Source: Leucobacter viscericola
GTDB taxonomy: Bacteria; Actinomycetota; Actinomycetes; Actinomycetales; Microbacteriaceae
Assembly (NCBI RefSeq): GCF_011299575.1
Contig: NZ_CP049863.1
Span: 496,001-560,000, forward strand
Direction: 5' to 3'
Length of the DNA: 64,000 nucleotides
This document shows positions 1 to 7,852 of this stretch, one piece after another (within the stretch, counting starts at the first letter, position 1; each line of letters starts with the position of its first letter). The position numbers were made by a program, and so were the translations under genes. The notes under the pieces are model-generated. The model had not been told where the DNA came from and made no database searches. It saw only the letters and a list, made by a program, of their open reading frames with translations.

Positions 1-538
1 CGCCGTCGTAGTCGTCGCTGAACGGCAAGACCTGCTTCACCTTACGAATCAGCCAGCTGTCGCCCTGATCCTCGTGTCCACCCGGCTTGACCTGCTGCCA
101 AGCAGTCCACACGAGCCAGGCACCGAAGATGAAGAAGATCCAGATAAAGCGCTCGATAAGTGCCGCACCAGCGAGGATGAAGATGCCCCGGAAGATAAGT
201 GCGAGCACGATGCCGATCATGAGAGCCCGCTGCTGGTAGGCACTCGGCACCTTAAAGGCGCCAAGGATCAGCACAAACACAAACAGGTTGTCGATCGACA
301 GGCTGTACTCGGTGAGCCAACCCGCCAAGAACTCGGTGCCGTGCTGCACATCCCCCAGCAAGAAGATGATGCCCGCAAAGATAAGGGCGAGCAAGACATA
401 AAAACCCACCCAGAGACTCGATTCGCGCATGGATGGCACGTGAGGTCGACGAATGATTAGGGCGAGGTCGAGGATCAGGATCGCGACCAGCACGACCATC
501 GATCCAATTTCAAACCCGAGAGGAAGAACTGAAGTCAA
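1..538 (-). CDS. terC: TerC/Alx-family integral membrane protein, 3' part cut off by the window
   Basis: This is the first 179 codons of a TerC-family membrane protein, a family linked to Mn2+ export and metal loading of exported enzymes. The reading gives several hydrophobic helices and the family hallmark TEYSLSIDNLFVF, with acidic and polar residues inside membrane segments, followed by helix segments rich in F, I and L. I prefer the TTG start at 538, with AAAGAG nine bases upstream, because the protein then begins LTSVLPLGFEIGS as relatives do. An ATG at 499 is possible but would delete part of the first helix. The gene lies directly behind a yybP-ykoY riboswitch (579-714), which fits Mn2+-responsive control. 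The C-terminal part lies outside the window, so completeness cannot be judged. Confidence 0.9.
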   Translation of the reverse strand, partial: MTSVLPLGFEIGSMVVLVAILILDLALIIRRPHVPSMRESSLWVGFYVLLALIFAGIIFLLGDVQHGTEFLAGWLTEYSLSIDNLFVFVLILGAFKVPSAYQQRALMIGIVLALIFRGIFILAGAALIERFIWIFFIFGAWLVWTAWQQVKPGGHEDQGDSWLIRKVKQVLPFSDDYDG

Positions 539-578
539 CTGCGGTAACTCTTTCGGCTAGGCACTTTTGGGTGCGCGG

Positions 579-714
579 ATTGCCGAAGGTCTCTTCCCGG
601 CGAGGTGAGGATCCGCGCGGATCCTTCACAACACCGGCCAGCACCGGCGCCGCCACTGAGCGACGCGTATTGACGATACTGACGAAAGCAGGAATACTCC
701 CCCTCGTTCGCAAT
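579..714 (-). promoter_or_regulatory. yybP-ykoY (manganese) riboswitch upstream of terC
   Basis: Read on the minus strand, the leader shows GGGGGAGTATTCC, TCGTCAATACG and GAGACCTTCGGC in the order of the yybP-ykoY aptamer. A basal stem can form between ATTGC..CGAGG (702-714) and CCTTCGGCAAT (579-589): AUUGC pairs with GCAAU, and CGAGG with CCUUCG. A strong internal hairpin, GGATCC-GCGC-GGATCC, lies at about 610-625. The 3' aptamer strand UUCGGC (582-587) can alternatively pair with GCCGAA (552-557), just before the AAAGAG ribosome-binding site of terC. This suggests translational control. The Mn2+ class comes from knowledge of the family; a covariance-model score was not available. Confidence 0.8.
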
Positions 715-815
715 AAGTGTACTGTGCCGCGCTTGGTTTTGCCGCCGAATCCAGTTTTCTGTTTCGATCGCTGCGCTAGCATTGGCTCGACCGTGACCAC
801 CCACGAGAGGTACCC

Positions 816-1607
816 GTGAGTAATCGATCCAACAATTCCATTCAGCGCAGCGGCGACCGCGGCCCGGGTTTCGCTTCGCGCACCCTCGCGGGGTTTATCT
901 TCGCGAGTCGTTGGTTGCAGGCTCCGCTGTATCTTGGGCTGATTATCGCGCAGGGCATCTATGTCGTGTTGTTCTTTGTTGAACTCTGGCACCTCTTCGA
1001 GAAGATTTTCGAAACCGGAAAGTTCAACGAAACCGATGTGATGCTCAGTGTGCTCGCGCTCATTGACATCGTGATGATCGCGAACCTGCTGATCATGGTA
1101 ATTATCGGCGGCTACGAGACCTTCGTTTCGAAGATCCGAGTCGACGGCCACCACGACGAGCCCGACTGGCTTTCCCACGTCAACGCGAACCTGCTGAAGG
1201 TGAAGCTGGCGATCTCGATCATTTCGATTTCGTCGATCCATCTTCTGAAGACCTTTATCGAGGTCGGTCGCATGGATAACGGCATCGTGAAGGATTCAGC
1301 CGGAACGGTGATCTACTCAAGCACCGGCGTGTTCTGGGAGGTCATGATCCACCTCGCGTTCATCGTCTCGGCACTCGCGCTCGCCTGGATCGATCACCTG
1401 AGCAAAAAGCACCCCGGTGATAGCCACGAGCAGGTCACGGCGGGCAGGATCGAGGCTGAGCTTATGCACCCGCGCGAGGTTGCCGTGACGGTCGCCGCGG
1501 CACCGGCCACTCCGGCCGCCCCCGCGGATGGCTTTGTTACTGTGCGGCTGCCCGCTGGCACACAACTGCCCGACGGTGCCGAGGTCGTCGAGCACCACCC
1601 GCGCTAG
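816..1607 (+). CDS. UPF0114 (YqhA-like) membrane protein with a long C-terminal extension
   Basis: This is a multi-pass membrane protein of the UPF0114/YqhA family, whose function is not established. The N-terminal half has the family pattern SRWLQAPLYLGLIIAQ, then ELWHLFEKI, a helix around IDIVMIANLLIMVIIGGYE, and a last helix near residues 170-190. The family is usually about 160-190 residues. This copy has 263, because about 70 residues rich in Ala, Pro and Val are added at the C terminus, ending in a cytoplasm-like tail. The start is GTG at 816 with GAGAGG upstream. It is divergent from terC, and the 277-bp interval carries the terC riboswitch. The tRNA-Leu gene follows 41 bp downstream. 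Confidence 0.85.
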   Translation: MSNRSNNSIQRSGDRGPGFASRTLAGFIFASRWLQAPLYLGLIIAQGIYVVLFFVELWHLFEKIFETGKFNETDVMLSVLALIDIVMIANLLIMVIIGGYETFVSKIRVDGHHDEPDWLSHVNANLLKVKLAISIISISSIHLLKTFIEVGRMDNGIVKDSAGTVIYSSTGVFWEVMIHLAFIVSALALAWIDHLSKKHPGDSHEQVTAGRIEAELMHPREVAVTVAAAPATPAAPADGFVTVRLPAGTQLPDGAEVVEHHPR

Positions 1608-1648
1608 TTTTGCCGCTAAGCTAGACCGGTGCCTTCGGGCACACTCAC

Positions 1649-1730
<82 letters not shown>

Positions 1731-1832
1731 CGTGTGACGGTTTTGCGCTCCCCCGGGGCCTCAGCCCCTTACCCGGTTTCGACGATTCCTGCTAGTCGCC
1801 AGCCATCAGGTAGCCCCGATATTTTTTGGGCC

Positions 1833-2606
1833 ATGAACCAAACTCCCCGTGCCCCGCGCCCATCGACCGAGCTTGAGGTATTTAGTACGGAGTTCTTAAG
1901 CCCCCATCTTGTGCGGGTTCGACTTGGCGGCGAGGGTTTTTCTGGGTTTGAGGATCGACCCGAAACCGACAAGTACGTAAAGCTCAAGTTCGTTACTCCT
2001 GCACCAGAGTCCCACCCCGTCACTCGCACGTATACGGTTCGTCAGGTCGACGCCAAGAGCCGCACACTCGATATCGACTTCGTTGTGCACGGCGCGGACG
2101 GTCTCGCGGGCCCCTGGGCCATGGCCGCACAACCCGGCGACAAGATCACCCTCGTTGGTCCGGGAGGCGGCTATTTGCCCGATCCTGAAGCAGCCTGGCA
2201 TCTCTTTGCGGGAGACCTATCAGCGGTTCCCGCGATCGCGGCCGCGCTAGAGGCACTCCCCGCCGATGCCGTCGGTGCTGCGTTCATAGAGGTCGAGTCT
2301 GACGACGCGATTCTCGACCTTGCCGCACCCTCGGGCGTTGATGTGAAGTGGATCGTGAGCGCGAGCCCCGATCCCGACCTCCTCGCGGAGCACGTGCGGA
2401 GCCATGCGTGGCCAAACGAAGCCGTACAGGTTTTTGCTCACGGTGAGCGTGAGTCGATGAAGGCACTGCGCCGTCTGCTCGTCAACGAGTTGGAAGTGCC
2501 GCGCACACAGCTGTCGCTGTCGGGGTATTGGGCTCGCGGTCGTTCAGAAGACCGTTTCCAGGCCGAAAAACGCGAACCGATCGGGCAGATTTTTCCTGCG
2601 AGCTGA
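1833..2606 (+). CDS. Siderophore-interacting FAD-binding reductase family protein
   Basis: A 257-residue flavoprotein of the siderophore-interacting (SIP/ViuB) family, which uses FAD and NAD(P)H to reduce ferric siderophores in the cytoplasm. The FAD-binding motif is visible as TRTYTVRQVD (R-x-Y-[ST]-V/I pattern) near residue 70, followed by GPGGGYLP and HLFAGDLSAVPAIAAALE (the nucleotide-binding half), and the C-terminal GYWARGRSEDRFQAEKRE family end. I chose ATG 1833 because upstream in-frame codons run through the tRNA-Leu gene and give no family sequence. It is followed 40 bp later by the epimerase gene on the same strand. No siderophore transporter is next to it. A Fur/DtxR box was not recognised. 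Confidence 0.92.
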   Translation: MNQTPRAPRPSTELEVFSTEFLSPHLVRVRLGGEGFSGFEDRPETDKYVKLKFVTPAPESHPVTRTYTVRQVDAKSRTLDIDFVVHGADGLAGPWAMAAQPGDKITLVGPGGGYLPDPEAAWHLFAGDLSAVPAIAAALEALPADAVGAAFIEVESDDAILDLAAPSGVDVKWIVSASPDPDLLAEHVRSHAWPNEAVQVFAHGERESMKALRRLLVNELEVPRTQLSLSGYWARGRSEDRFQAEKREPIGQIFPAS

Positions 2607-2646
2607 ACGGCGTGCAGTCCGATAGTTCTTTCGGGAGACTGATCAC

Positions 2647-3654
2647 ATGAATATCCTGCTCCTCGGCGGCACGGCTTGGCTCGGTCGCACCATTGCTGAG
2701 ACCGCGGTTGCGGCCGGTCACGATGTGTCGTGCGTGGCGCGAGGGACGGACGCGCCCGCGGGTGTAACCCTCGTGCAGGCGGATCGTGACGAGGATCACG
2801 CACTCGCTTCTCTCACGGCACCGGGCACGGCGCGCTGGGATGCCGTCATAGATGTCGCCAGGCAACCCGGGTATGTGCGGCGGGCCGTTCATGATCTTGC
2901 GGCACACGCTGAGCGATACGTGTACATCTCATCTTGCAACGTTTACGCCTCGCTTGCGAGCTACGGAATTGACGAAGCCGCGCCGCTGAACACCGCGCTG
3001 ACTTCGGACGTCATGGCTTCTCCTGACGAATACGGCGCCGCAAAGGTGGCCTGCGAAGAAGCGGTGCTCGCGGGCTTCGGCGCCGATCGCACCATCATCA
3101 TAAGACCGGGGCTGATTGGTGGGCCCGGAGATCCTACTGGCCGCAGCAGCTACTGGCCATTGCGCTTTGCTCGACCGTCAAACCCGCAGGCCCAAGTGCT
3201 GGTTCCCGACGCTGCTCAGCAACTCACCTCGGTGATCGATGTTCGGGATCTCGCAGCGTGGATCATGCGGCTGCTTGAACAGACGGTGAGCGGCATCTTC
3301 AACGCCGCCGGCAACCCAACGCCACTCGGAGAACACCTTGCTATCGCCCGGCGGCTCGCTGACCACAAAGGTTCACTCGTCGGAGCTTCACCGGAATGGC
3401 TTGCCTCGCAAGATGTGGCGCAGTGGTCAGGGCCTCGGTCCTTTCCTCTCTGGCTCGCCGACCCTGAGGCACGTGGGATCGGTGCGCTTTCAAACGAGTC
3501 CGCTCGCGCAACCGGCCTCGTTCTGAGACCACTCACCGACACGCTGAGCGACACACTCGCTTGGGCTAATTCCTGCGGCATTGCGACCGTGACCCGTTCT
3601 GGGCTGACAGATGACGAGGAGTGCGAACTGCTGGGTGAACTCGGTCGGGCATGA
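2647..3654 (+). CDS. NAD-dependent epimerase/dehydratase (SDR) family protein
   Basis: A 335-residue extended short-chain dehydrogenase-like protein. The Rossmann nucleotide-binding motif LLLGGTAWLGRTIAE (GGTxxLG) is at residues 4-19, and YVYISSCNVYA plus Y-GAAKVACEEAV give the family Ser/Tyr-x3-Lys arrangement. RPGLIGGPGDPTGR is the usual substrate-side loop. These proteins act on nucleotide sugars or related alcohols in the cytoplasm, but the substrate cannot be told from sequence; reductase annotations are common for this subgroup. The start ATG 2647 has GGGAG eleven bases upstream. The gene is co-directional with the SIP gene and followed by an HNH nuclease gene with its own promoter. Confidence 0.85.
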   Translation: MNILLLGGTAWLGRTIAETAVAAGHDVSCVARGTDAPAGVTLVQADRDEDHALASLTAPGTARWDAVIDVARQPGYVRRAVHDLAAHAERYVYISSCNVYASLASYGIDEAAPLNTALTSDVMASPDEYGAAKVACEEAVLAGFGADRTIIIRPGLIGGPGDPTGRSSYWPLRFARPSNPQAQVLVPDAAQQLTSVIDVRDLAAWIMRLLEQTVSGIFNAAGNPTPLGEHLAIARRLADHKGSLVGASPEWLASQDVAQWSGPRSFPLWLADPEARGIGALSNESARATGLVLRPLTDTLSDTLAWANSCGIATVTRSGLTDDEECELLGELGRA

Positions 3655-3680
3655 GGTCAACACCGCAGTCCGGCCATAAT
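3652..3680 (+). promoter_or_regulatory. Predicted promoter producing a leaderless HNH-nuclease mRNA
   Basis: The hexamer CATAAT at 3675-3680 is a good -10 element; TGAGGT (3652-3657) is a weak -35 at 17-bp spacing. Transcription would begin at about 3687-3688, exactly at the GTG codon at 3688. The in-frame ATG at 3679 lies inside the -10, so it is unlikely to be the start. Confidence 0.5.
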
Positions 3681-3687
3681 GGTCAAC

Positions 3688-4365
3688 GTGACAAAACGGA
3701 AAACCAACAAGTTTGTGTACGTTCTCGTTGCGTGCGTCGTTGCCGCATCGGGCATTCTGGCGCTGTTCAACGAGACGCTAAGCGCTGATCCTAAACCCGC
3801 CACTGCTGCGGATACGAGCAACGCCGCAAACGTGCTCGAAACGCTCGAGGTCAAGGGCCGGGCACCGAAGACCGGTTACGATCGCACCGCACAGTTCGGC
3901 GCGGCCTGGACCGATGTTGATCGGAACGGGTGCGACACCCGCAACGACATTCTGGCGAGGGATCTGAGCGACGTGACGCTCTCCGGAAGCTGCAGGGTCA
4001 TGTCGGGCACACTTGAGGATCCGCTTACCGGTTCAACCATTAACTTCGTGCGCGGGCAGCAAACCTCATCTGCGGTGCAGATCGATCACATCGTCCCGCT
4101 CTCTGATGCTTGGCAGAAGGGCGCACAGCAGCTCACTCAGGATAAGCGCATCGCCTTCGCGAACGATCCGCGCAACCTGCAGGCCGTGTCTGGAAGAGCG
4201 AATGCGCAGAAGAGCGACGGAGATGCTGCCACCTGGCTGCCGGAGAACAAGGCGTTTCGATGCGAGTACGTCGACCGCCAGATTACGGTGAAGGCCGCCT
4301 ACAAGCTGTGGGTGACACAGGCGGAGAAGGCGGCGATGATTCGTGTGCTCGATTCCTGCTCGTAG
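3688..4365 (+). CDS. Exported HNH endonuclease family protein (DUF1524/GmrSD C-terminal type)
   Basis: A 225-residue protein with one N-terminal hydrophobic helix (FVYVLVACVVAASGILALF), so it is secreted or membrane-anchored facing outward. The mature part carries the DUF1524 HNH fold: QIDHIVPLSDAW gives the conserved D-H pair, followed by FANDPRNLQAV and N-xx-KSDGDAATWLP, the usual Asn and Lys/Asp partners. Such small exported HNH proteins are common in actinobacteria and probably degrade nucleic acid outside the membrane; the substrate is not established. The GTG at 3688 is preferred over the ATG at 3679 because the -10 hexamer covers the ATG and no Shine-Dalgarno is present. It is not a full GmrSD restriction enzyme, since the GmrS domain is absent. 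Confidence 0.85.
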   Translation: MTKRKTNKFVYVLVACVVAASGILALFNETLSADPKPATAADTSNAANVLETLEVKGRAPKTGYDRTAQFGAAWTDVDRNGCDTRNDILARDLSDVTLSGSCRVMSGTLEDPLTGSTINFVRGQQTSSAVQIDHIVPLSDAWQKGAQQLTQDKRIAFANDPRNLQAVSGRANAQKSDGDAATWLPENKAFRCEYVDRQITVKAAYKLWVTQAEKAAMIRVLDSCS

Positions 4366-4399
4366 ATGCACCACACACTGAATTCTCAGCAGACTCCAT

Positions 4400-4439
4400 C
4401 ACCCTCACAGACCGCTTAGCTACGGTTGTTGTGAGGGTG
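4400..4439 (+). terminator. Stem-loop after the HNH nuclease gene
   Basis: The arms CACCCTCACA (4400-4409) and TGTGAGGGTG (4430-4439) are perfectly complementary around a 20-nt loop, 34 bp after the stop codon. There is no T-run, as is common for actinobacterial terminators, so termination is inferred. Confidence 0.5.
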
Positions 4440-4529
4440 CAAGGGGCGCCCTCGTCTCATCACGTCTTCGTTGTGACCGCCGCTTGGGGAAACTTGGCCG
4501 GTCACCAAGGCCTGAATCAATGATGTTCT

Positions 4530-4554
4530 GCGCGCATCACTTTTAGATGCGCGC
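4530..4554 (+). promoter_or_regulatory. 9-bp GC-rich hairpin in the leader of the LRR wall-protein gene
   Basis: GCGCGCATC (4530-4538) and GATGCGCGC (4546-4554) form a perfect stem around ACTTTTA, ending 43 bp before the LRR start codon. It could be a second terminator for the upstream unit or a 5'-UTR stabilising or regulatory structure; the sequence does not decide. Confidence 0.45.
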
Positions 4555-4597
4555 CTACTTTGTGCTGAATACAACACGAATCTTGGGGAGCTGCTGT

Positions 4598-5905
4598 ATG
4601 AACCGTCGTCCGTCAAAGAACAAACTTTTTGCCTCCGGTATTGCCGGAGTTGTACTTTCACTCGCTGTCGGGGCTCCCGCGATGGCCGCGCCGGGCGATG
4701 AGGTCGCCTTCGCAGACGACAAGCTGCGCAGCTGCGTAAATAACGAGATCGGCCAGGCTCCGGATTCGATTGTCACCGAGGCCCAAGCCGGCTCGATCAC
4801 CTACCTCTCCTGCGGTTCGCAGGGCATTGAGTCGCTGGCTGGTGCCGAGCACCTCACCTCACTGCGGTACGCCCACTTCACCGACAACAGCATCAGCGAT
4901 GCGACACCCTTCGCCGATCTCGACGAGCTTCTCCACGTCTCACTCGCGCAGAATCCGATAAGCAGCACCGCTGGCCTCGAAGGACACTCGAAGCTGGCAC
5001 GAATCTTCCTCTACAACACTGAAGTTGACGACATCAGCGGCCTGAAAGATCTGCCAAGCCTCTTTGGCCTCTATCTTGGAAACACCGGCTTGAGCGATCT
5101 GACGCCGCTGGCAGGTCTCCCCTCGCTACAGCAGTTTGCGGCAGATGACAGCAAGATTTCCTCGCTCTCAGGAGTCGAGAGCCTGCCGAATCTGAGCCAG
5201 CTGGTGCTCAACGGAAACCACATCTCAGACCTGACCCCGCTCGCTGGTGCAACCGCCATGCAGCAGCTCCTGCTCAACGACAACACGATCAGCGATGTGA
5301 CCCCGCTTTCGGGCCTCACGACGATGTGGCAACTTGAGCTTTCAAACAACCACATCAGCAATGTCTCCGGGCTTGCTGGGCTCTCCGCCCTCGAGGATCT
5401 CTATGTTGACGGGCAAACCGTTGGTCTCCCAGATATCACGGTCGGCGAACCTCAGGCCAACCCGATTGTGTCGTCCGACGGCACAGGCGTTACGCCGAGT
5501 TCCACGACCGCAACCGTCGATGCGGCAGCCAACAGCTGGACCTACACCGCAGCAGGAACAAACGAGCTCACCTGGGAGACCGAACTTAACATCGGCGCTG
5601 CAAGCGGTCCGTTCAGCGGGACCATCACGCAGTCGTCCGTTGCCGCACCGGTTGGCCCGACGGATCCAACTGACCCGATCGTGCCGACAGATCCAGTGGA
5701 TCCCGCAGCCCCTGTAACCCCGGAGACACCACAGCCCGGCGACAACAACACGACGGCCAACGAGGTGACGCCAGTAGCTGCGCAGTCGCTCGCTCAGACA
5801 GGATCGCCAGACCTGTCGTGGATCGCCTTCACCTCTGCGCTCATTGTGCTCGTCGGGGGCGGCCTCGTCGCCGCTCGACTCACCCGTCGCAACACCGAGG
5901 CCTAA
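4598..5905 (+). CDS. Internalin-like leucine-rich-repeat wall-anchored protein (LAQTG sorting signal)
   Basis: A 435-residue surface protein. It has a signal peptide (KNKLFASGIAGVVLSLAVGAPAMA), about eight 21-22-residue internalin-type LRRs between roughly residues 80 and 275 (repeating xxLxxLxLxxNxIsdltpLagL), and an Ig-like internalin domain at about 280-350. A Pro/Thr/Asp-rich linker (TDPTDPIVPTDPVDP) follows. It ends with LAQTG at about residue 398, a hydrophobic helix and a basic tail (RLTRRN). That ending is a sortase sorting signal of the LAxTG kind handled by class E sortases. The ATG at 4598 has GGGGAG upstream; an earlier in-frame ATG at 4547 would spoil the signal peptide. It probably mediates binding to other cells or surfaces; the ligand is unknown. 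Confidence 0.9.
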   Translation: MNRRPSKNKLFASGIAGVVLSLAVGAPAMAAPGDEVAFADDKLRSCVNNEIGQAPDSIVTEAQAGSITYLSCGSQGIESLAGAEHLTSLRYAHFTDNSISDATPFADLDELLHVSLAQNPISSTAGLEGHSKLARIFLYNTEVDDISGLKDLPSLFGLYLGNTGLSDLTPLAGLPSLQQFAADDSKISSLSGVESLPNLSQLVLNGNHISDLTPLAGATAMQQLLLNDNTISDVTPLSGLTTMWQLELSNNHISNVSGLAGLSALEDLYVDGQTVGLPDITVGEPQANPIVSSDGTGVTPSSTTATVDAAANSWTYTAAGTNELTWETELNIGAASGPFSGTITQSSVAAPVGPTDPTDPIVPTDPVDPAAPVTPETPQPGDNNTTANEVTPVAAQSLAQTGSPDLSWIAFTSALIVLVGGGLVAARLTRRNTEA

Positions 5906-5921
5906 TTCACAGCTTAGTTCG

Positions 5922-5958
5922 GGGCCCGTGCCGTCGCAGTTCGCGACGGTGCGGGCCC
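5922..5958 (+). terminator. Terminator hairpin after the LRR gene
   Basis: GGGCCCGTGCCGTCGC (5922-5937) and GCGACGGTGCGGGCCC (5943-5958) form a 16-bp stem with two mismatched pairs and a five-base loop, 17 bp after the stop codon. TGTCCTTTGTCT follows, giving a weak T-rich tail. Confidence 0.75.
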
Positions 5959-6050
5959 TGTCCTTTGTCTCAGCACCCACCCCGTTTCAAGAGAGCCTTC
6001 CCTGTTAGGCTCGATCCTCGTTGGTCGTTTCACAAGCTTCAGGAGGTCTC

Positions 6051-6425
6051 ATGCGAACACGCAGTGTGATTCTCCCACTTGTGCTCACAGTGGCTTTTGC
6101 GCTGTTTGTGCCGTCATTTTGGATGATCGACGTCTTTCAGTCCCAGACCCCCGAGGCCATGATCGTCACCTCGGATCAGCCATCGACATCTTCTGCTGCT
6201 GCAGGTGCGCCCTGGAGCGTCGCAGACGAGGGCAGCGATGATTTGGACCCGTTCACTCCACTGACACCACCGCATGTACCGCTCAGCGCTACGGCACTGT
6301 CAATGGATCCTGTGATCCTGCCTCCACCAATGCAAATTACCCAGGTCGACTTCAATCTGCGTGATGCACTTCCTCCCTCGGCAAGTCAAGAAGTTCCGAC
6401 AACCCCTCCGTTACCCCAAGCGTGA
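6051..6425 (+). CDS. Small exported or membrane-anchored protein of unknown function
   Basis: A 124-residue protein that I do not recognise. It starts at ATG 6051, with an excellent AGGAGG five bases upstream. The N terminus is a signal or anchor helix (RTRSVILPLVLTVAFALFVPSFWMI); the remainder is low-complexity, rich in Ser, Thr, Pro and Asp, with no cysteines and no evident fold. It lies between the LRR wall protein and an LCP ligase and shares direction with both, so a role in the envelope is likely. It may be no more than a tethered linker peptide. A possible -10 (TAGGCT) lies at 6006-6011. Confidence 0.75.
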   Translation: MRTRSVILPLVLTVAFALFVPSFWMIDVFQSQTPEAMIVTSDQPSTSSAAAGAPWSVADEGSDDLDPFTPLTPPHVPLSATALSMDPVILPPPMQITQVDFNLRDALPPSASQEVPTTPPLPQA

Positions 6426-6497
6426 ACGCGCGGCGCCCCGCGCCGCTACTCCGCCCGCATCAGGGCACGATTACACGTTTACGAATTTGGAGCACCT

Positions 6498-7832
6498 ATG
6501 CCCTCACAACTGACCCCCCTTCACGACCCGCCGCCGTTCCGGCACAGAAAGCGTATTTCACGCCGCCGACGGCTCCTCACGACAATCTCTCTCAGCATGG
6601 CGGTCATTGTTGCCTCGACCGTAGCCGTTGTGGCCATCGCGCTGCACCAGTTCGAGCGAAGCATCGTTCGCTCAGACTTTGTACTCCCCAAGGTTGACAC
6701 TGAGGATTTGGACCCGGGCGAGCAAAATATTCTGATTATGGGCATGGACAGCCGTCTCGATCAGAACGGCAATCCCCTTCCGGATTGGATGTATGACGCA
6801 CTCCAAGCAGGAACCGCTGACGACGGCGGATACAACGCAAATGTGCTCATTCTGCTGCACATACCCGCGGACCGTTCACGTGCGGTCGGGATCGCGATCC
6901 CTCGCGATGACTACGTGGAGCTGTCCGGGGACCTGGTCGGCGGCACACAGGCCAAGATCAAGGAAGCTTACGGGCGCGCCATGAACGTGCGTCTGAACGA
7001 GCTCCTCAGCGAAGAAGGTCTCTCCGAGAAGGACGCGTATCAGCAGGCTCGCGCCGCGGGGCGCCAAGCGCAGATCGAAACGGTCTCACACTTTCTCGGC
7101 GACATTCGCATTGACCACTTCGTCGAGATGACCATGGGCGGCTTTTACAGCATCGCCGAGGCCGTCGCGCCCATTCAGGTGTGTCTGAACCAGGCAACCT
7201 CTGACGTCTACTCTGGTGCCGACTTCGCCGCGGGCGTTCAAGAAATTGATGCGAGGCAGGCAATTAGCTTCGTGCGTCAGCGTCGCGACACCGGCTTTGA
7301 TGGACCAAACCTCACGGATCTCGACCGCTCCCGCCGCCAGCAGGCGTTCCTTGTGAGTCTGGCCGACAAAATCAAGCAGCGTAGCACCCTCACCAATCCG
7401 AAAACAGTGGTCACGCTCATGGACGTGACGAAAAACTACGTTGCTGTCGACACGCGGTTCGACGCGATCGGGTTCTTGGGCATTGCGCGCGAGGCCTCAG
7501 AAAACGGCGTGCAGTTTGTGACACTTCCGGTCGAAACTTTTGACACGATTGATGGCGCCTCGGTGAACATCGTTGATGTCGAAAAAGTGCAAGGGATCGT
7601 TGCCGCCGTGCTTGACGGCAGCTACTTCAACCAGGCTCCCCCCGCAGAGGATCCCGAGACAACCCCCGACGCAACGGATCCTGCTGCAGAGCCATCCACG
7701 GATCCCGAAGCCCCGGCCGCTACCCCGGCACCCGCAACTCCCGCTCCCAAGAAAAAGGGAGCCTCGGAGGTTACAACCTACGAATCTTCGGACGATCCGA
7801 TCCAGGCGGGCACCATGCCCTGCGTCAACTGA
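6498..7832 (+). CDS. LytR-CpsA-Psr (LCP) family cell-wall ligase
   Basis: A 444-residue membrane protein. LCP enzymes transfer lipid-linked polymers such as teichoic acids or polysaccharides to peptidoglycan on the outer face of the membrane. The N terminus is short and basic (HRKRISRRRR) and leads to one TM helix (about residues 27-49). The LCP domain follows: NILIMGMDSR, then NANVLILLHI, the phosphate-binding IAIPRDDYVEL, FVEMTMGGFYSIAEA, and FVRQRRDTGFDGPN...DLDRSRRQQAFL, which hold the conserved Arg and Asp residues. After about residue 375 comes a Pro/Ala/Thr-rich tail. The start has GGAG eight bases upstream. An FtsW/RodA-like gene follows 20 bp later. Confidence 0.93.
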   Translation: MPSQLTPLHDPPPFRHRKRISRRRRLLTTISLSMAVIVASTVAVVAIALHQFERSIVRSDFVLPKVDTEDLDPGEQNILIMGMDSRLDQNGNPLPDWMYDALQAGTADDGGYNANVLILLHIPADRSRAVGIAIPRDDYVELSGDLVGGTQAKIKEAYGRAMNVRLNELLSEEGLSEKDAYQQARAAGRQAQIETVSHFLGDIRIDHFVEMTMGGFYSIAEAVAPIQVCLNQATSDVYSGADFAAGVQEIDARQAISFVRQRRDTGFDGPNLTDLDRSRRQQAFLVSLADKIKQRSTLTNPKTVVTLMDVTKNYVAVDTRFDAIGFLGIAREASENGVQFVTLPVETFDTIDGASVNIVDVEKVQGIVAAVLDGSYFNQAPPAEDPETTPDATDPAAEPSTDPEAPAATPAPATPAPKKKGASEVTTYESSDDPIQAGTMPCVN

Positions 7833-7852
7833 GTTCAAGGATCTGAGTTCAG

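Noticed and set aside
3688..4365. GmrSD-type restriction enzyme
   Set aside because: Only the C-terminal DUF1524/HNH domain is present, behind a signal anchor. The GmrS N-terminal domain is missing and the protein is exported.
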